A stretch of DNA of 64,000 nt from an uncultured Flavobacteriaceae bacterium (GTDB lineage Bacteria > Bacteroidota > Bacteroidia > Flavobacteriales > Flavobacteriaceae). This document shows, piece by piece, positions 62,604 through 64,000 of the stretch; within the stretch, counting starts at the first letter, position 1, and the number at the start of each line of letters is the position of its first letter. Below the pieces are notes generated by a model, which was given only the letters and a program-made list of their open reading frames with translations, did no database searches and was not told where the DNA came from. The stretch lies in the NCBI GenBank assembly GCA_943789465.1, contig CALSUF010000001.1:558001-622000 (forward strand), written 5' to 3'. Both the position numbers and the translations under genes were made by a program.

Positions 62604-63893
62604 ATGAGTACTCAAAAATTCGCAACCCAAGCGTTGCATGCAGGACACAATGTGTCAGAAAATGGAGGCACAAGAGCCGTTCCTATTTATCAATCTACAG
62701 CCTATGTGTTTAACAGCTCAGACCACGCCGCAAATTTATTTGCCTTAGCAGAGCCAGGAAATATTTACACGCGTATAAACAATCCAACAAACGATGTCTT
62801 AGAGCAACGTTTAGCAGCTTTAGAAGGTGGTATTGCAGCAGTAGTTACCGCCTCAGGAACTGCAGCCATTGCAACAAGTCTTTTGACTTTGCTCAAAGCA
62901 GGTGACCATATTGTAGCATCCAGTAGTTTATACGGAGGCACCTACAATTTATTAAGTGTGACTCTCCCAAGACACGGAATTACAACTACATTTGTAGACC
63001 CTTCAAATCCAGAAAACTTTAAAACAGCCGCTCAAGAAAACACGAGAGCCTTTTTTATTGAATCTTTAGGAAACCCAAAATTAGATGTCCTCGATATCGA
63101 AGCAATTTCTAAAGAAGCAAAAGCTTATAAAGTTCCTTTAATCGTAGATAATACCGTAGCGACTCCTTATTTATTGAATCCAATCGCTTACGGAGCAAAT
63201 ATTGTCATTCAATCTCTTACAAAGTATATCAATGGAAATGGAACGGCTTTAGGGGGTGCCATTATTGATGCTGGAACCTTTGACTGGGCCAGTGGAAAAT
63301 TCCCTGAATTTACAGAGCCCTCTCCAGGATATCATGGTCTCGTTTATAACGAAGTCATTGGTGCTGCCTCTTTTATTGCGAAAGTAAGAATCGAAGGGTT
63401 AAGAGATTACGGTGCAGCTTTAAGTCCATTTAACGCATTTCAAATTATACAAGGCTTAGAAACTTTAGAACTTAGAATTCAGAAGCACAGTCAAAACGCG
63501 TTAGAACTTGCTCAGTGGTTACAAAAACAAGAAGATGTAGAATGGGTAAATTATCCAGGATTAGACTCAAGTCCATACAAAGCATTAGCAGATAAATATT
63601 TGCCGAACGGTCAAAGCGGTATTGTCACTTTTGGAGTTAAAGGAGGTTTTGAAGCTGCTAAAACAATTGCAGATACCACCAAGTTGTTCTCATTATTGGC
63701 AAACATTGGAGATACCAAATCGCTTATTATTCACCCTGCAAGTACAACACATCAACAATTAAACGATGCCGCACAAGAATCAACGGGCGTTACCAAAGAT
63801 TTAATTCGTTTATCAGTTGGTCTTGAAAATGTAGACGATTTGAAATCAGACCTGACAGAAGCGTTTAAAGTTGTTAAAACTGTTTTTGCATAA
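62604..63893 (+). CDS. metY: O-acetylhomoserine sulfhydrylase
   Basis: PLP enzyme making homocysteine from O-acetylhomoserine and sulfide. The 429 residues include TQALHAGHN, PIYQSTAYVF, YTRINNPTNDVLEQRLAALEGG, the PLP-lysine block QSLTKYINGNGTALGG and the C-terminal STTHQQLNDAAQ. The start at 62604 (MSTQKFATQ) is chosen over an upstream in-frame ATG at 62553 that lies in the leader. Controlled by the SAM riboswitch; metX follows 18 bp later. Confidence 0.95.
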   Translation: MSTQKFATQALHAGHNVSENGGTRAVPIYQSTAYVFNSSDHAANLFALAEPGNIYTRINNPTNDVLEQRLAALEGGIAAVVTASGTAAIATSLLTLLKAGDHIVASSSLYGGTYNLLSVTLPRHGITTTFVDPSNPENFKTAAQENTRAFFIESLGNPKLDVLDIEAISKEAKAYKVPLIVDNTVATPYLLNPIAYGANIVIQSLTKYINGNGTALGGAIIDAGTFDWASGKFPEFTEPSPGYHGLVYNEVIGAASFIAKVRIEGLRDYGAALSPFNAFQIIQGLETLELRIQKHSQNALELAQWLQKQEDVEWVNYPGLDSSPYKALADKYLPNGQSGIVTFGVKGGFEAAKTIADTTKLFSLLANIGDTKSLIIHPASTTHQQLNDAAQESTGVTKDLIRLSVGLENVDDLKSDLTEAFKVVKTVFA

Positions 63894-63911
63894 TTTTTTT
63901 AGGACTCCCCA

Positions 63912-64000
63912 ATGAGTACACTACAAAACATACCCCTTAAGTATACAACCAAATCTGGTAAGACAACAGCAATAGCGTTGTCTTACCAGCTGTTTGGAAA
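63912..64000 (+). CDS. metX: Homoserine O-acetyltransferase (5' end only)
   Basis: Only 29 codons are in the window (starts MSTLQNIPLKYTTKSGKTTA, then LSYQLFG). This fits the N-terminus of MetX-type acyltransferases, and the position after metY supports it because MetX supplies O-acetylhomoserine. The call rests mostly on context. Confidence 0.6.
   Translation, partial: MSTLQNIPLKYTTKSGKTTAIALSYQLFG

Noticed and set aside
1-64000. tRNA, rRNA or tmRNA genes
   Set aside because: Nearly all bases are in coding frames; no cloverleaf or T-loop consensus noticed in the gaps by eye.

Overview
This 64 kb window is a stretch of an AT-rich chromosome from a member of the Flavobacteriaceae (Bacteroidota). 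The evidence is the mutY-ssb-gldE-gldD gliding-motility cluster, type IX secretion (T9SS) parts and cargo (a PorP/SprF protein, a PorE-like OmpA protein, C-terminal sorting domains), many lipoproteins, a TonB-dependent receptor, and repeated -7 boxes of the Bacteroidota form TAnnTTTG. No genus can be named. No rRNA, tRNA, CRISPR array, transposase or prophage was seen.

Layout. 1-6.5 kb: housekeeping genes (ileS 3' end, a DksA-like protein, lspA, 5-formyl-THF cyclo-ligase, rimK, uvrC). 6.5-14 kb: an outer-membrane patatin, a DUF3108 protein, tryptophan 2,3-dioxygenase, an M23-type protein with an altered zinc motif, pgi and a small membrane protein. 14-19.5 kb: a secreted EEP-type nuclease/phosphatase divergent from a TonB receptor plus DUF5689 surface lipoprotein, a candidate nucleic-acid or phosphoester scavenging locus. 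19.5-24.7 kb: an island bracketed by two perfect 29-bp copies of one terminator. It holds a T9SS-exported subtilase, two PrcB-like lipoproteins and a 0.5 kb non-coding stretch full of inverted repeats. 24.7-34.6 kb: a T9SS adhesin operon (OmpA/PorE-like, PorP/SprF and a 7 kb CUB/fibronectin-III adhesin gene). The adhesin gene is broken by four frameshifts and one in-frame stop, three of the frameshifts inside near-identical repeats. 35-44.7 kb: hflX, then the SUF iron-sulfur genes in two leftward groups (sufA-sufB-lipoprotein-sufC-sufD-sufS, and sufE-DUF59-DUF2480). 44.7-49.3 kb: four consecutive lipoprotein genes (di-haem peroxidase, MbnP-like protein, beta-propeller, choice-of-anchor B), probably a metal or redox unit at the cell surface. 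49.4-56.3 kb: thiL, gldD, gldE, ssb, mutY, an HU protein, a 29-residue basic protein and RNase G/E. 56.3-60.6 kb: leuACDB. 60.7-64 kb: a conserved unknown protein, then a SAM riboswitch ahead of metY and the start of metX.

Most genes form tight operons with gaps of 0-25 bp or short overlaps. Four places look least explained: the subtilase/PrcB island with its flanking repeats, the four-lipoprotein MbnP/peroxidase operon, the TonB receptor/DUF5689/EEP locus, and the damaged adhesin gene.
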